DNA of 64,000 nt, taken from contig NZ_CP006850.1 of assembly GCF_000523235.1 (NCBI RefSeq), positions 5,394,001-5,458,000 of the forward strand. Reading direction: 5' to 3'. The stretch's first letter is position 1; every line of letters starts with the position of its first letter. The DNA is from Nocardia nova SH22a. Lineage in GTDB: Bacteria > Actinomycetota > Actinomycetes > Mycobacteriales > Mycobacteriaceae. The notes beneath the pieces are model-generated. The model saw nothing but the letters and a program-made list of their open reading frames with translations, ran no database searches and had not been told where the DNA came from. Below, in pieces: positions 52,728 through 61,748 of the stretch. Made by a program: the position numbers and the translations under genes.

Positions 52728-53792
52728 ATGCGGATTCTGTTGACCGGCGCGGCCGGGTTTATCGGATCTCACGTGTGGCGGTCGCTGACCGGCGCGGGGC
52801 ACGAGGTGGTGGCGGTCGATGCGATGCTCGCCTCCGCGCACGGCGCGCGGACACCGCCGCCCGCCGGGGCGCACCGCGTGGATGTGCGCGATCAGGACGC
52901 GCTCGAGCGCCTGCTGCCCGGAATCGACGTGGTGTGTCATCAGGCCGCGGTGGTGGGCGCGGGGGTGACGGTTCAGGATGCGCCCGCCTACGCCAGTCAC
53001 AACGATCTGGGCACCGCGGTGCTGCTGGCCGCGATGGAGCGGGCCGGTTGCCGCCGCCTGGTACTGGCGTCGTCGATGGTGGTGTACGGCGAAGGATGTT
53101 ATCGCACAGCGGATTCCGTGGCGGTGACACCGCTCGCGCGGCGGCGCGCGGATCTCGAACGCGGCGTGTTCGACCATCGCCACCCGGATACCGGCGCTCC
53201 CCTGCAGTGGGCGCCGGTGCGGGAGGACGCGGCTCTCGACCCGCGCAGCCTGTACGCCGCCAGCAAACTCGCGCAGGAGAATTACGCGGCGGCCTGGGCC
53301 ACCGCTACCGGGTCGACGGTGACCGCGCTGCGCTATCACAATGTCTACGGTCCCGAGATGCCGAGGGATACACCGTATTCCGGTGTCGCGGCGATCTTCC
53401 GGTCGGCCCTGGAGGCGGGGACGGCGCCGCGGGTGTTCGAGGACGGCGCCCAGATGCGCGATTTCGTGCACGTCAGCGATGTCGCCGCGGCCAATGTGCG
53501 GGCCGTGGAGCACCCGCTGGACGGGTTCACCGCGCTGAACGTCGCGTCGGGACGGCCGATCAGCATCGGCGAGGTGGCCGGGATCCTCGCTCGCGCCTGC
53601 GACGGTCCGGAGCCGGTGGTGACCGGCGAGTTCCGTCCGGGCGATGTGCGCCACATCGTCGCCGGGGCCGATCGGGCACGGGAACTGCTCGGTTTCACCG
53701 CCGCGATCGATCCCACGCGAGGTCTCACCGCGTTCGCCACGGCTCCGTTGCGGGCCGCCGCCGGAACGGGAGCACCACGGTGGCGCGACTGA
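52728..53792 (+). CDS. NAD-dependent sugar-nucleotide epimerase/dehydratase
   Basis: This 354-aa extended short-chain dehydrogenase has the nucleotide-binding GAAGFIGSH motif at residues 7-15, an LASSMVVYG segment and the catalytic YAASK near residue 185. It resembles actinobacterial dTDP-L-rhamnose 4-epimerase-like or UDP-glucose 4-epimerase-like proteins; the exact sugar cannot be fixed. No ribosome-binding site is present, and CACAAT lies six bases before the ATG, so a leaderless mRNA is possible. It converges with the histidine kinase gene, whose stop directly follows. Confidence 0.83.
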   Translation: MRILLTGAAGFIGSHVWRSLTGAGHEVVAVDAMLASAHGARTPPPAGAHRVDVRDQDALERLLPGIDVVCHQAAVVGAGVTVQDAPAYASHNDLGTAVLLAAMERAGCRRLVLASSMVVYGEGCYRTADSVAVTPLARRRADLERGVFDHRHPDTGAPLQWAPVREDAALDPRSLYAASKLAQENYAAAWATATGSTVTALRYHNVYGPEMPRDTPYSGVAAIFRSALEAGTAPRVFEDGAQMRDFVHVSDVAAANVRAVEHPLDGFTALNVASGRPISIGEVAGILARACDGPEPVVTGEFRPGDVRHIVAGADRARELLGFTAAIDPTRGLTAFATAPLRAAAGTGAPRWRD

Positions 53793-54872
53793 TCAGGGCG
53801 TCGAGGTGGACAGGCCGCGGTCGCGGGCCGTCCTCGACGCCGACACCGGATCGGCCGCGCCCGACAGCAGCGGCAGGCGAATCTCGAAGCGGGCGCCCTG
53901 TTCTCGATTGCACGCGGTGATGTCACCGTGGTGGACCGACAGCAGACCGGCGGCGATCGCCAGGCCCATACCGCTCCCACTGCCTTCGGCCGCCGGAGAA
54001 CGCGCCGCGGAACCGCGATAGCCCGCCTCGAAGATGCGGGGAAGGTCGGTCTCGCTGATGCCGGGACCGCTGTCGTCGATATGCACCCGGGCGCTGCCGC
54101 GGGCCGTCCCCGCCGAGATCTCGATCCGTCCACCCGGCGGGGTGTGGGCGATCGCATTGGCGACGACATTGGTCAGCACCCGGGTCAGCGCCTGATCGCT
54201 GCCCGTCACGGTGAGTGCCGAATCCGGTTGCCGGGCATGCAGTTCCACACCCGCGCGCGCGGCGGCGGGCGCGTTGGCGGCGACCACCTCGTCGATGAGT
54301 TCGCGCAGATCCAGCGGTTCCACGTGCAGGCGCAGGGCCCCGGCGTTGATCTTCGACATCTCGAACAGGTCGTCGACCATGCCCGACAAGCGGGTGGTCT
54401 CGCGCACGACCTGCACGCCGTAGCGCTCGATATCGCCGGGCCGGTCGACCACGCCGTCGGCCAGCGCCTCGCCCATCGCCCTGATCCCGGCCAGCGGGGT
54501 GCGCAGATCGTGGCTGACCCAGGCCACCAGTTCGCGCCGCGACGCCTCCGCGGCGCGTTCCTGGTCGAGCATCTGTTTCTCCCAGACCAGCTGACGGGCC
54601 TGCGCCCGGCCCAGCACGATCGCCGCGGGCACGGTCACCGCGGTGACCACGGCGAGTACCACCGCCATCCGGGCCAGCGCGTCGGTGAACATCAGACCGC
54701 TGACGGCGACGAATCCACAGAGGGTCGCCAGGGTCGGAATCAACACCAGAATCACCATCGACAGCCCGAGCGACCGATTGCGGAAGGCCCGCAGCAGCAC
54801 CGCTCCGAGCACCACCACGGGCACCGATCCGGCCAGCGCCCATCCGATCAGCCCGGCGACATCATTCGGCAC
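53793..54872 (-). CDS. Sensor histidine kinase
   Basis: This 359-aa kinase has several N-terminal membrane helices within residues 1-100, a HisKA domain with [10 protein letters not shown] (phospho-accepting His) and an ATPase domain with [17 protein letters not shown] and [12 protein letters not shown] 54872 has CAGGAG upstream. Its start overlaps the end of the response regulator gene by 11 bases, so the two are a cognate pair. The short external loops suggest it senses a membrane or envelope signal. Confidence 0.92.
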   Translation of the reverse strand: MPNDVAGLIGWALAGSVPVVVLGAVLLRAFRNRSLGLSMVILVLIPTLATLCGFVAVSGLMFTDALARMAVVLAVVTAVTVPAAIVLGRAQARQLVWEKQMLDQERAAEASRRELVAWVSHDLRTPLAGIRAMGEALADGVVDRPGDIERYGVQVVRETTRLSGMVDDLFEMSKINAGALRLHVEPLDLRELIDEVVAANAPAAARAGVELHARQPDSALTVTGSDQALTRVLTNVVANAIAHTPPGGRIEISAGTARGSARVHIDDSGPGISETDLPRIFEAGYRGSAARSPAAEGSGSGMGLAIAAGLLSVHHGDITACNREQGARFEIRLPLLSGAADPVSASRTARDRGLSTSTP

Positions 54873-55551
54873 GATCGACTCCTGTCCCGGTGCCCCAGGC
54901 GTAACCACGCCCCCACACCGTCTCGATCCGGTGGGTATCGCCGAGTTTGGCACGCAGGCGTTTGACGTGCACCGTCACCGTCGACTGATCGCCGAAATCC
55001 CAGCCCCACACCTGTGCGAGCAGTTCCGTGCGGCTGAACACCCGCTGCTGATTGGCCAGCAGGAACGACAGCAGATCGAATTCGCGCGCCGTCAGCGATA
55101 TCGGCCGACCGCCGATATCCACCGTCCGCGCTGCCGGGCGCACACGGATCTCCCCGCTGCGCAACACCCCCTCGGCGGGCGGCGGGCCGTGCGTGCGACG
55201 CAGCACCGACGCCACCCGCAGCGCCAGTTCGCGCGGGCTGAACGGTTTGGTCAGGTAGTCGTCGGCGCCCGCGGTCAGGCCGAGCACCCGGTCCTCCTCC
55301 TCGCCGAGCGCGGTGAGCATGATGATCGGGGTCTCGGGACGCTCGCCCTCGCGTACCGCGCGGCACAATTCGATGCCGTCGGGCGCGGGCATCATCACAT
55401 CGAGCACGGCCAGGTCGATATCGCCGCCGGTCAGGGCGCGTCGCGCCTGCACACCATCGGCGGCCTCGGTGACCTGCAGGCCGTCGCGTTCGAGATAGCG
55501 GCGGACCACCTCCCGGACCACGGGGTCGTCGTCGGCGATCAGGATGCGCAT
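54862..55551 (-). CDS. OmpR-family response regulator
   Basis: This 229-aa regulator has a receiver domain with phospho-accepting Asp in [11 protein letters not shown] and the YLTKPF lysine, then a winged-helix DNA-binding domain with [13 protein letters not shown] and [15 protein letters not shown] 55551 lies five bases after the upstream membrane protein gene. Three GTCAC direct repeats in the divergent promoter at 57015-57039 are candidate binding sites, which would let it control its own operon and the opposite glycosyltransferase unit. Confidence 0.92.
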   Translation of the reverse strand: MRILIADDDPVVREVVRRYLERDGLQVTEAADGVQARRALTGGDIDLAVLDVMMPAPDGIELCRAVREGERPETPIIMLTALGEEEDRVLGLTAGADDYLTKPFSPRELALRVASVLRRTHGPPPAEGVLRSGEIRVRPAARTVDIGGRPISLTAREFDLLSFLLANQQRVFSRTELLAQVWGWDFGDQSTVTVHVKRLRAKLGDTHRIETVWGRGYAWGTGTGVDRAE

Positions 55552-55556
55552 CGCGG

Positions 55557-56963
55557 TCACCAATTCGTGAGAAGGACGTGGGCGAGTACCAGGGTGCCGA
55601 CCGCCTGGACGGCCAGCCACGCGCGGGCGGTACGCGCGGGCAGGAGGGCGGTTCCGCCGATGAGCCAGATATCGAACGGCAGCCAGATCCGCTCGGTTTC
55701 GGCCTTGCTCAGGCCGCTGAGATCGGCGAGCAGCAGGCCGGTGAGCGCGGCCAGGGCCAGCAGCGCCGCCGGGTCGGCGCGGGTGCGCCAGCGGGCGAAC
55801 GCCGCCGCGGGAGCGGCCCGGATCTCCGCCGGTGTGGGGATGTGCAGCGCACCCGGAAGCCGGTGCAGCGCAGCCGCGGAGGCCAATCCGATCGCGCACA
55901 CCGTCGCGGCCAGATTGCCCCAGATCCAGTAGGAGACCGGTCGTGTCGTCGCGATGCCCTGGTAGTAGCGCTGCACCACCAGGTGGTATCCGTCCAGCCA
56001 CCAGAAGCCGGACAGGGTGAAGGCCGCGACCACCGCCAGCACTCCGAGCACGGCAGGCCACACCGCCCGCACACCACGCAGCAGTGCCACCGCCGCGGCG
56101 GGGACGGCCATCAGGACCAATCCGTAGTTGAGGTAGATGCCGAAGCCGAACAGCACCCCGGAGACGAACACGATCAGCGGGCCTCGCCGGGCGCCACCGA
56201 GTCCGGCCGCGAGCGCCGCGACCGCCCACGCGACCACCCCGGCGAAGAAGGCGTCGGCGGAGACCGCCAGCCAGATCGCGGCGGGTGCGAGTGCGAGATA
56301 CGGTGCGGCCGTGCGGGCCCGGTTCTCGGCGCCCAGTGCGCGCAGCGCCACCAGCACCGCCACCGACGCACTGCATCCGACGAGCACGCACAGCGTGGAA
56401 GCCCATGCGCCGCCGCCCAATCCGATCCGGTCCAGCCACACGAACGTCAGCAGCGCGCCCGGCGGATGCCCGGAGACGTGGGTGGTCCAGGAGTCGGGCT
56501 GATAGTCCAGAATCCGGCCGGAGAACCCGCGCAGCATCGCCGGAATGTCGTGCACCCCGCCGACCTCGTGCAGATATTCGTGCGTCGTGGTCAGCCGACC
56601 AGCGAAACCGCGCTGCCAGCCGTCGATCATGGCGAGCGAGAACGCCCACGCGAGCGCGGTCCCCCAGGTGCTCAGCAGCAACCGGGGCCAGCCGAGCGCG
56701 GCGGCCAGCTTCGGGCCGTAGAGCACCACGGCGACGGCGATCACGATCGCGGGGCCGGTGCCCCATCCGAGGTGCGGAAGCCAGGAGCCGAAGATCGGCG
56801 CCGCCGCGGCGTAGAGGGAATCGCGATAGTGCGGCGTGCTGATCCGCGGGACGACGAAGGCGACGGCGACGAGGATCGCGGCCGCCAGCGCGCAGGCGAT
56901 ATCGGCGCGCACGCCCGTCGGTCGCCGGGTCCGTGGTGCGGCGCTGCTGCGGGTATCGCTCAC
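55557..56963 (-). CDS. Polytopic membrane protein, GT-C-glycosyltransferase-like
   Basis: This 468-aa protein has about 11-12 hydrophobic helices. The large first external loop contains DYQPDSWTTHVSGHPPGALL, and a later segment ends SKAETERIWLPFDIW, an arrangement like actinobacterial GT-C (lipid-linked sugar) transferases. GTG 56963 has no clear ribosome-binding site, and TACGGT lies six bases upstream, so it is probably leaderless. It is first in an operon with the two-component system. The substrate is unknown. Confidence 0.72.
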   Translation of the reverse strand: MSDTRSSAAPRTRRPTGVRADIACALAAAILVAVAFVVPRISTPHYRDSLYAAAAPIFGSWLPHLGWGTGPAIVIAVAVVLYGPKLAAALGWPRLLLSTWGTALAWAFSLAMIDGWQRGFAGRLTTTHEYLHEVGGVHDIPAMLRGFSGRILDYQPDSWTTHVSGHPPGALLTFVWLDRIGLGGGAWASTLCVLVGCSASVAVLVALRALGAENRARTAAPYLALAPAAIWLAVSADAFFAGVVAWAVAALAAGLGGARRGPLIVFVSGVLFGFGIYLNYGLVLMAVPAAAVALLRGVRAVWPAVLGVLAVVAAFTLSGFWWLDGYHLVVQRYYQGIATTRPVSYWIWGNLAATVCAIGLASAAALHRLPGALHIPTPAEIRAAPAAAFARWRTRADPAALLALAALTGLLLADLSGLSKAETERIWLPFDIWLIGGTALLPARTARAWLAVQAVGTLVLAHVLLTNW

Positions 56964-56969
56964 TCGTTC

Positions 56970-57070
56970 ACCGTAGGGCCCGGCCACCCCGGTCATCGCC
57001 GCCGCGATCGCGCCGTCACACTTTCGTCACCTGTGTCACCAGCTCTTTTCCCGCCGATCGGCCTTACGGT
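56970..57070. promoter_or_regulatory. Divergent leaderless promoters with GTCAC repeats
   Basis: TACGGT occurs on both strands (complement of 56970-56975 and 57065-57070), each six or seven bases before a GTG start, so both divergent mRNAs may be leaderless. Between them GTCAC occurs at 57015, 57026 and 57035 (spacings 11 and 9), a pattern that suits an OmpR-type regulator such as the one encoded next door. Confidence 0.5.
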
Positions 57071-57077
57071 CGACACT

Positions 57078-57740
57078 GTGACCCCAGCCGAAACCAGTCG
57101 AGAGCTGACCGTGGTGATCCCGTGCCGGAACGAGGCGGGAGCGCTACCGGATGTGCTGTCGGCGGTTCCCCCGGAGTATCGAGTCGTCGTGGTGGACAAC
57201 GGTTCGACCGATGACACCGCCGCGGTGGCGCGTGCGGCGGGCGCGACGGTGGTGGTCGAATCCGTCCCGGGCTACGGCAGTGCCGTGCAGGCCGGAATCG
57301 CCGCCGCGGCAACCGAATTGGTGGCGGTGCTCGACGGCGACGGTTCGATGGCGCCCGGCGAGTTGCCGCTGCTGGTCGACGAACTGCGGCCCGGCGTGAC
57401 CATGGTGGCCGGGCGCCGCCGCCCGGTCCGGGGCGCCTGGCCGTGGCATGCGCGCCTGGGCAATTGGCTGCTCGCGCGCTGGTTGCGGCGACGCTACGCG
57501 TTACCGGTGCACGATCTGGCCGCGATGCGAGTGATCCGCCGCCGCGAACTGGTGGCATTGGGCCCGCTGCATCCGCGATCGGGGTATCCGCTGGCATTGC
57601 TGGCCGGGGCGGCGCGGGCCGGATGGCGGATCGTCGAACGCGATGTCACCTACCGCCCGCGCACCCACGGTGTGTCGAAGGTGTCCGGTTCGGTGGTCGG
57701 CACGGTGCGTGCCGCCCGGGACTTCTGGAGTGTGCGATGA
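57078..57740 (+). CDS. GT2-family glycosyltransferase (polyprenyl-phosphate type)
   Basis: This 220-aa enzyme has the GT-A fold of family 2: VVIPCRNEAGALP, VVDNGSTDDT, and the DGDGSM metal-binding motif near residue 88. It resembles dolichyl-phosphate mannose synthase-like proteins and would move a sugar from a nucleotide to polyprenyl phosphate at the membrane. GTG 57078 is probably the leaderless start. It overlaps the next gene as ATGA. The divergent GT-C-like protein could use its lipid-linked product. Confidence 0.87.
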   Translation: MTPAETSRELTVVIPCRNEAGALPDVLSAVPPEYRVVVVDNGSTDDTAAVARAAGATVVVESVPGYGSAVQAGIAAAATELVAVLDGDGSMAPGELPLLVDELRPGVTMVAGRRRPVRGAWPWHARLGNWLLARWLRRRYALPVHDLAAMRVIRRRELVALGPLHPRSGYPLALLAGAARAGWRIVERDVTYRPRTHGVSKVSGSVVGTVRAARDFWSVR

Positions 57741-58411
57741 CCGTTCTGCCGTTGACGCTGCTGGTGGTCGCGAAGGCGCCGATCGCCGGATTCGCCAAGA
57801 CCCGCCTGACCCCGCCGTTGTCCCCGGCCGAGGCCGCCGACCTGGCCGCCGCCGCGCTCCTGGACACCCTGACCGCGGTCCGCGACAGCGCGGCGGCGCG
57901 GGCCGTGGTCGCGTGGACCGGCGACGTGGACCGCGCCTGCCGCGCGAGCGAAATCCGTTCGGCTCTGAGTGATTTCGATGTCGTCGGACAACGCGGTGAC
58001 GGTTTCGGCGTGCGGCTGGCCAATGCGCACGCCGACGCGGCGCGGCTCGGGCTGCCCGTCCTGCAGATCGGCATGGACACCCCGCAGGCCGGACCGCAGC
58101 TGCTGGACGAATGCGGCGCCCGGCTGCTCGCCGGAACCGACGCGGTGCTGGGTCCGGCCGCCGACGGCGGCTGGTGGGCGCTGGGACTGACCGATGCCCG
58201 CGCGGCACGCGTGCTCGCCGAGGTTCCCATGTCCACCGATCGCACCGGCGATCTCACCCGAGAGGCATTGTCGCGCAACGGTTGCCGAGTGGAGATGCTG
58301 CGCGAGCTCAACGATGTCGACCTGTTCACCGATATCGCGGATGTGGCCGCGGGCTGCCACGGACTGTTCGCGGCGGCGGCCGAACGGGTCGCGGCGGCCG
58401 CACACCGATGA
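57737..58411 (+). CDS. DUF2064 (TIGR04282-type) glycosyltransferase-like protein
   Basis: This 224-aa protein has the nucleotidyl/glycosyl-transferase-like fold of DUF2064: VVAKAPIAGFAKTRL at the N terminus, QIGMDTPQ in place of DDDxQ and LGPAADGGWWALGL. ATG 57737 and its own stop overlap the neighbouring genes, so the four plus-strand genes are translated together. The reaction of the family is not established. Confidence 0.82.
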   Translation: MTVLPLTLLVVAKAPIAGFAKTRLTPPLSPAEAADLAAAALLDTLTAVRDSAAARAVVAWTGDVDRACRASEIRSALSDFDVVGQRGDGFGVRLANAHADAARLGLPVLQIGMDTPQAGPQLLDECGARLLAGTDAVLGPAADGGWWALGLTDARAARVLAEVPMSTDRTGDLTREALSRNGCRVEMLRELNDVDLFTDIADVAAGCHGLFAAAAERVAAAAHR

Positions 58412-59622
58412 GTACCGGCGACCGGTTTCTGCTTCCGGGGGCCATCGCCACCCGCATCTCGCCCGCCCGCTCACCGGCGGTCGCCGCGCGGATCGGCATC
58501 GCCATCGGGGTCACGATCACGATCTGTTTCGTGACCGGTCTGATCAGCCACTGGATTCAGCATCCACCGGACTGGTTCCGGTGGCCCGCCCATCCGGTGT
58601 GGCTGTACCGGGTGACGCAGGGGACGCATGTGATCTCGGGTGTGATCACGATTCCCCTGGTTCTGGTGAAGTTGTGGTCGGTGTATCCGCGGCTGTTCGC
58701 CCGGCCCGCGATCGGCGGGCTGCTGCGGCTGGCCGAACGCGGCTCGATCGCGGTGCTGGTCGCGGCGACGCTGTTCCAATTGGCGACCGGGCTGTTCAAT
58801 ATCGCCCAGTTCTACGCCTGGCGGTTCTTCTTCACCACCACGCATTACGCGATGGCCTATGTCGCGTTCGGCGCACTCGCGGTCCACTTGGCGGTGAAGC
58901 TCCCGGTGGTCCGGTCCGAGCTCGCCAGGGGCACGAGCACCGCTCGCCCAGCAGCCGGAAACGGGTCCGACTCCAGTGCGTCCGCTACCGATTCCGCGGC
59001 GGGTCCGCACCCAGCGGCGCGCGAGCAGGCGGTGTCGCGCCGCGTGGTGCTCGGCGCGGCGATCGTCTCGGCCGGGCTGGCGGGTCTGTCGGTGGCCGGG
59101 CAGTCGGTGCCGTGGCTGCGCCGGATCTCGGTGCTGGCGCCGCGAAGTGGTGCCGGACCGCTCGGGGTACCGGTGAACCGCACCGCCGCACAGGCGTCGG
59201 TCACCGAGCGTGCCCTCGATCCGGACTATCGGCTCGCGGTCACGGTGCCCGGCGGTCACCGCACCTTCTCCCGCGCGGAGCTGGCGGGGCTGCCGCAGAC
59301 CACGGTGGATCTGCCGATCAGCTGTGTGGAGGGCTGGAGCGTCTCCGCGCGCTGGTCGGGTGTGCGGCTGCGGGATCTGCTCGCGGCGGTGGGCGACTAT
59401 CGCGGCGGGGCCGTCGGTTTCCGATCGCTGGAACCGGCCGGACTCTACAGTCGTTCAACGCTGCCGCACGATTTCGCGGTCGATGCCGCGACCCTGATCG
59501 CCTTGCGGCTCAACGGAACAGATCTGGATGTGGATCACGGCTTTCCCTGCCGTTTGATCGCACCCGACCGGCCCGGGGTGCTGCAGACCAAGTGGCTGTC
59601 CGCGATCGAGGTACTGGGATGA
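58408..59622 (+). CDS. Membrane-anchored molybdopterin oxidoreductase (sulfite-oxidase fold)
   Basis: This 404-aa protein has an N-terminal b561-like membrane part with about four helices and several histidines (residues 25-170), a linker, another hydrophobic segment after SRRVVLG, and a C-terminal molybdopterin domain (residues 260-404). The candidate molybdenum-binding cysteine is in DLPISCVEGW. The domain faces outside. It resembles MsrP-like or YedY-like oxidoreductases fused to their membrane partner. The substrate is unknown. Start ATG 58408 overlaps the previous stop. Confidence 0.84.
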   Translation: MSTGDRFLLPGAIATRISPARSPAVAARIGIAIGVTITICFVTGLISHWIQHPPDWFRWPAHPVWLYRVTQGTHVISGVITIPLVLVKLWSVYPRLFARPAIGGLLRLAERGSIAVLVAATLFQLATGLFNIAQFYAWRFFFTTTHYAMAYVAFGALAVHLAVKLPVVRSELARGTSTARPAAGNGSDSSASATDSAAGPHPAAREQAVSRRVVLGAAIVSAGLAGLSVAGQSVPWLRRISVLAPRSGAGPLGVPVNRTAAQASVTERALDPDYRLAVTVPGGHRTFSRAELAGLPQTTVDLPISCVEGWSVSARWSGVRLRDLLAAVGDYRGGAVGFRSLEPAGLYSRSTLPHDFAVDAATLIALRLNGTDLDVDHGFPCRLIAPDRPGVLQTKWLSAIEVLG

Positions 59623-60017
59623 GCGTACTGCGGGCGCTGCTGATCGTCGCGGGCATCGCGTCGGCGGCGTACGGCATCGGCCTTGTGCTGCAGATGAATA
59701 CGGCCGATCTGAGGTCGATCGCGGTGTGGTCGGCCGGACTGCTCGTACTGCACGATGCCGTGTTCGCACCGCTGTCGGCCGGTGCGGGAACCCTGGGCCG
59801 ATATCTGCTCCCGGCACCCGTACGCGGGCCGGTCACTATCGGATCCGTCGCCACCGTCGTGCTGGCGATCGTGAGCGTTCCGGTTGTCGGACGCGCGGGC
59901 GCGGTAGCGAATCCGACTGTGCTGGACCGCGATTACGGCGTGGGCCTGACAGTCGCGCTGGTACTGGTCTGGGCCGGTGTCGGCCTCGCCGTGCTGTGGC
60001 GTATCCGGCGCTCGTGA
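59619..60017 (+). CDS. Small membrane protein of the oxidoreductase operon
   Basis: This 132-aa protein has four hydrophobic helices and no recognised domain. ATG 59619 overlaps the stop of the molybdopterin gene (ATGA). It is the last gene of the plus-strand unit and may help assemble or anchor the oxidoreductase; this is inferred from position only. Confidence 0.75.
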   Translation: MSVLRALLIVAGIASAAYGIGLVLQMNTADLRSIAVWSAGLLVLHDAVFAPLSAGAGTLGRYLLPAPVRGPVTIGSVATVVLAIVSVPVVGRAGAVANPTVLDRDYGVGLTVALVLVWAGVGLAVLWRIRRS

Positions 60018-60040
60018 CGGCGGTCCCCTGGACCGGACGG

Positions 60041-60074
60041 TGAACATCTGTTTACTATAGTAAACATGCGTTCA
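60041..60074. promoter_or_regulatory. TetR operator overlapping the start codon
   Basis: TGTTTACTATAGTAAACA (60049-60066) is a perfect 18-base palindrome, and TGAAC/GTTCA extend the symmetry outward to 60041-60074. TACTAT (60053-60058) is a -10 box seven bases before the ATG at 60066, so the mRNA starts at the start codon. Binding would block the promoter, which indicates autorepression. Confidence 0.8.
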
Positions 60075-60695
60075 CTCGATGGAGACCGTACGGCGCGGGC
60101 CAGGATCCGCGACGAAGCGCTGCACCTTTTCGCGGAACGCGGCCCCGACGCGGTGACGATCCGCGATATCGCCGCGGCGGCGGAGGTCTCACCGGCGCTC
60201 GTCATGCGCCATTACCGGTCCAAGGACGGGTTGCGCGAGGTCGTGGACGAATACGTGGTGACGGTTTTCGGTTCCCTGCTGGAGCAGGTCGCGAGTCCGG
60301 ACGACAGCGGCGCCCTCGATGCCGGTCGATCGCGTGGTCTGGCCGAATTGGTGACCGAACAGTTGCCCGGCGACTCGGCGATCCCCCGGTACCTGGGCCG
60401 CATGCTGCTCTCGGGAGGCGCGGCCGGGTCCGCACTGTTCGCACGCCTGTACGCGCTCAGCCGCGACACACTCGGCACGATGGCGGCGGCGGGAGCGGTC
60501 ACCCCCGGACCGGATCCCGCGGTGCGCGCGGCGATTCTGCTCGTCAACGACCTCGCCGTGCTGATGCTGCGCCCCCGCCTGAACGAGGTACTCGGTTTCG
60601 AACTGTTGTCACCCGACGGAATGCGGCGCTGGGGCGCCGAAGTGCTGGCGATCTACCAGCACGGAATGGGGAACGGATCCGATCCCGACGGCTGA
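60066..60695 (+). CDS. TetR-family transcriptional regulator
   Basis: This 209-aa regulator has a TetR helix-turn-helix in residues 12-58 (ALHLFAERG, TIRDIAAAAEVSPALVMRHY) and a C-terminal dimer/ligand domain. The start ATG 60066 lies inside the palindromic operator and has no ribosome-binding site, so it is likely leaderless. The F420-type oxidoreductase gene follows after 50 bases on the same strand and is its probable target. Confidence 0.9.
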   Translation: MRSLDGDRTARARIRDEALHLFAERGPDAVTIRDIAAAAEVSPALVMRHYRSKDGLREVVDEYVVTVFGSLLEQVASPDDSGALDAGRSRGLAELVTEQLPGDSAIPRYLGRMLLSGGAAGSALFARLYALSRDTLGTMAAAGAVTPGPDPAVRAAILLVNDLAVLMLRPRLNEVLGFELLSPDGMRRWGAEVLAIYQHGMGNGSDPDG

Positions 60696-60745
60696 CAGCC
60701 CGTCGAAACTCTCAGTGCCGCCACGTCTTTCGAGAAAGGTTCGTC

Positions 60746-61249
60746 ATGTCGAAATTGTCCGCGATACCCACCGCGGTCGGCGACACGCTCGTCGGCGCGG
60801 CCACCGCGGCCCTGCACAACCGGCGGCTGATGCGCGCCCCCATCTGGTTGTATCGGGCGCGACTGGGCTTCCTGTTCGGATCACGCATGCTGATGCTCGA
60901 GCACATCGGCCGCAAGTCCGGCGCGCGCCGATACGTGGTCCTGGAGCTGATCGACCGCCCGGCGCCCGGCGCCTACGTGGTGGTCTCCGGATTCGGAACC
61001 CGTGCCCAGTGGTTCCGCAATCTGCGCGCCAACCCCTCGGCGCGCGTGTGGACCGGGCCGCGAGCCGCCGTGCCCGCCACCGCGCGCGAGTTGAACCCCG
61101 ACGAAGCCGCACGGTCGTTGCGGTCCTACACATCCCGCCACCGGCGAGCCTGGAACGCGCTGAAACCGGCGATCGAGAACACCTACGGCGCCCCCATCGA
61201 CGAGAACGCTCCCGGCATACCTCTGGTCGAACTTCGGCTGGACAACTGA
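60746..61249 (+). CDS. Deazaflavin (F420)-dependent nitroreductase-family protein
   Basis: This 167-aa protein belongs to the DDN-like family, which uses reduced F420 and is widespread in mycolic-acid bacteria. It has LMLEHIGRKSGARRYVVLE, VVVSGFGTRAQWFRNLRANP and a final IPLVELR. ATG 60746 has GAAAGG upstream. It probably forms an operon with the TetR gene. The substrate cannot be told; many family members act on quinones or nitro compounds. Confidence 0.87.
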   Translation: MSKLSAIPTAVGDTLVGAATAALHNRRLMRAPIWLYRARLGFLFGSRMLMLEHIGRKSGARRYVVLELIDRPAPGAYVVVSGFGTRAQWFRNLRANPSARVWTGPRAAVPATARELNPDEAARSLRSYTSRHRRAWNALKPAIENTYGAPIDENAPGIPLVELRLDN

Positions 61250-61290
61250 CAGCCTCGGCCGCGCGGACGCGAGATCGGTTGCCGCGCAGG

Positions 61291-61650
61291 TCAATGCAGA
61301 TCGAGGCGCTCGAAGGCGGCGACGGTCGCCGCGACCGCGGCGACGGCGATACCGATCAGGACGCCGCACCAGGCGAGGGACAGTCCGTGGTCGAGTTGTC
61401 CGTCGCCGACGGCGTAGAAGAAGGGGGACGCGAATCGTGCCGGGCGCAGCCAGTGCACGACCGGAGCGAGCGAGCTGAGCAGGTAGGCCGCCGCCGCGAG
61501 GGCCGATGTGACGCCGAGTGCCGTGCCGCGGCTGCCGGTCGCGGCGCCGACGAGCATGGCGACGGCGCCGAAGTCCACGCCGAGCAGGATCACTCCGGCA
61601 GTGATTCCGGCGAGGGCGCCGACGCCGACGTCGAGGTCGAATGCCCGGCC
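61291..61650 (-). pseudogene. ABC-2-type permease remnant (C-terminal part)
   Basis: About 120 codons read as the C-terminal helices of an ABC exporter permease: DVGVGALAGITAGVILLG, LSSLAPVVHWLRPARFASPFFY and a last helix ending AAFERLDLH. The frame opens upstream with unrelated, basic sequence and no start fits, so the N-terminal 400 or so residues are missing. No ATPase partner is nearby. Confidence 0.65.
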
Positions 61651-61748
61651 CACGAGGACGTGATGATCACATCGCTCATCGGTCGCACCCCGCCGGTTGT
61701 GCGACAAGGGCATACCGTGCGCGTCTCCGTGTCATTCGGCGAGTCCTT

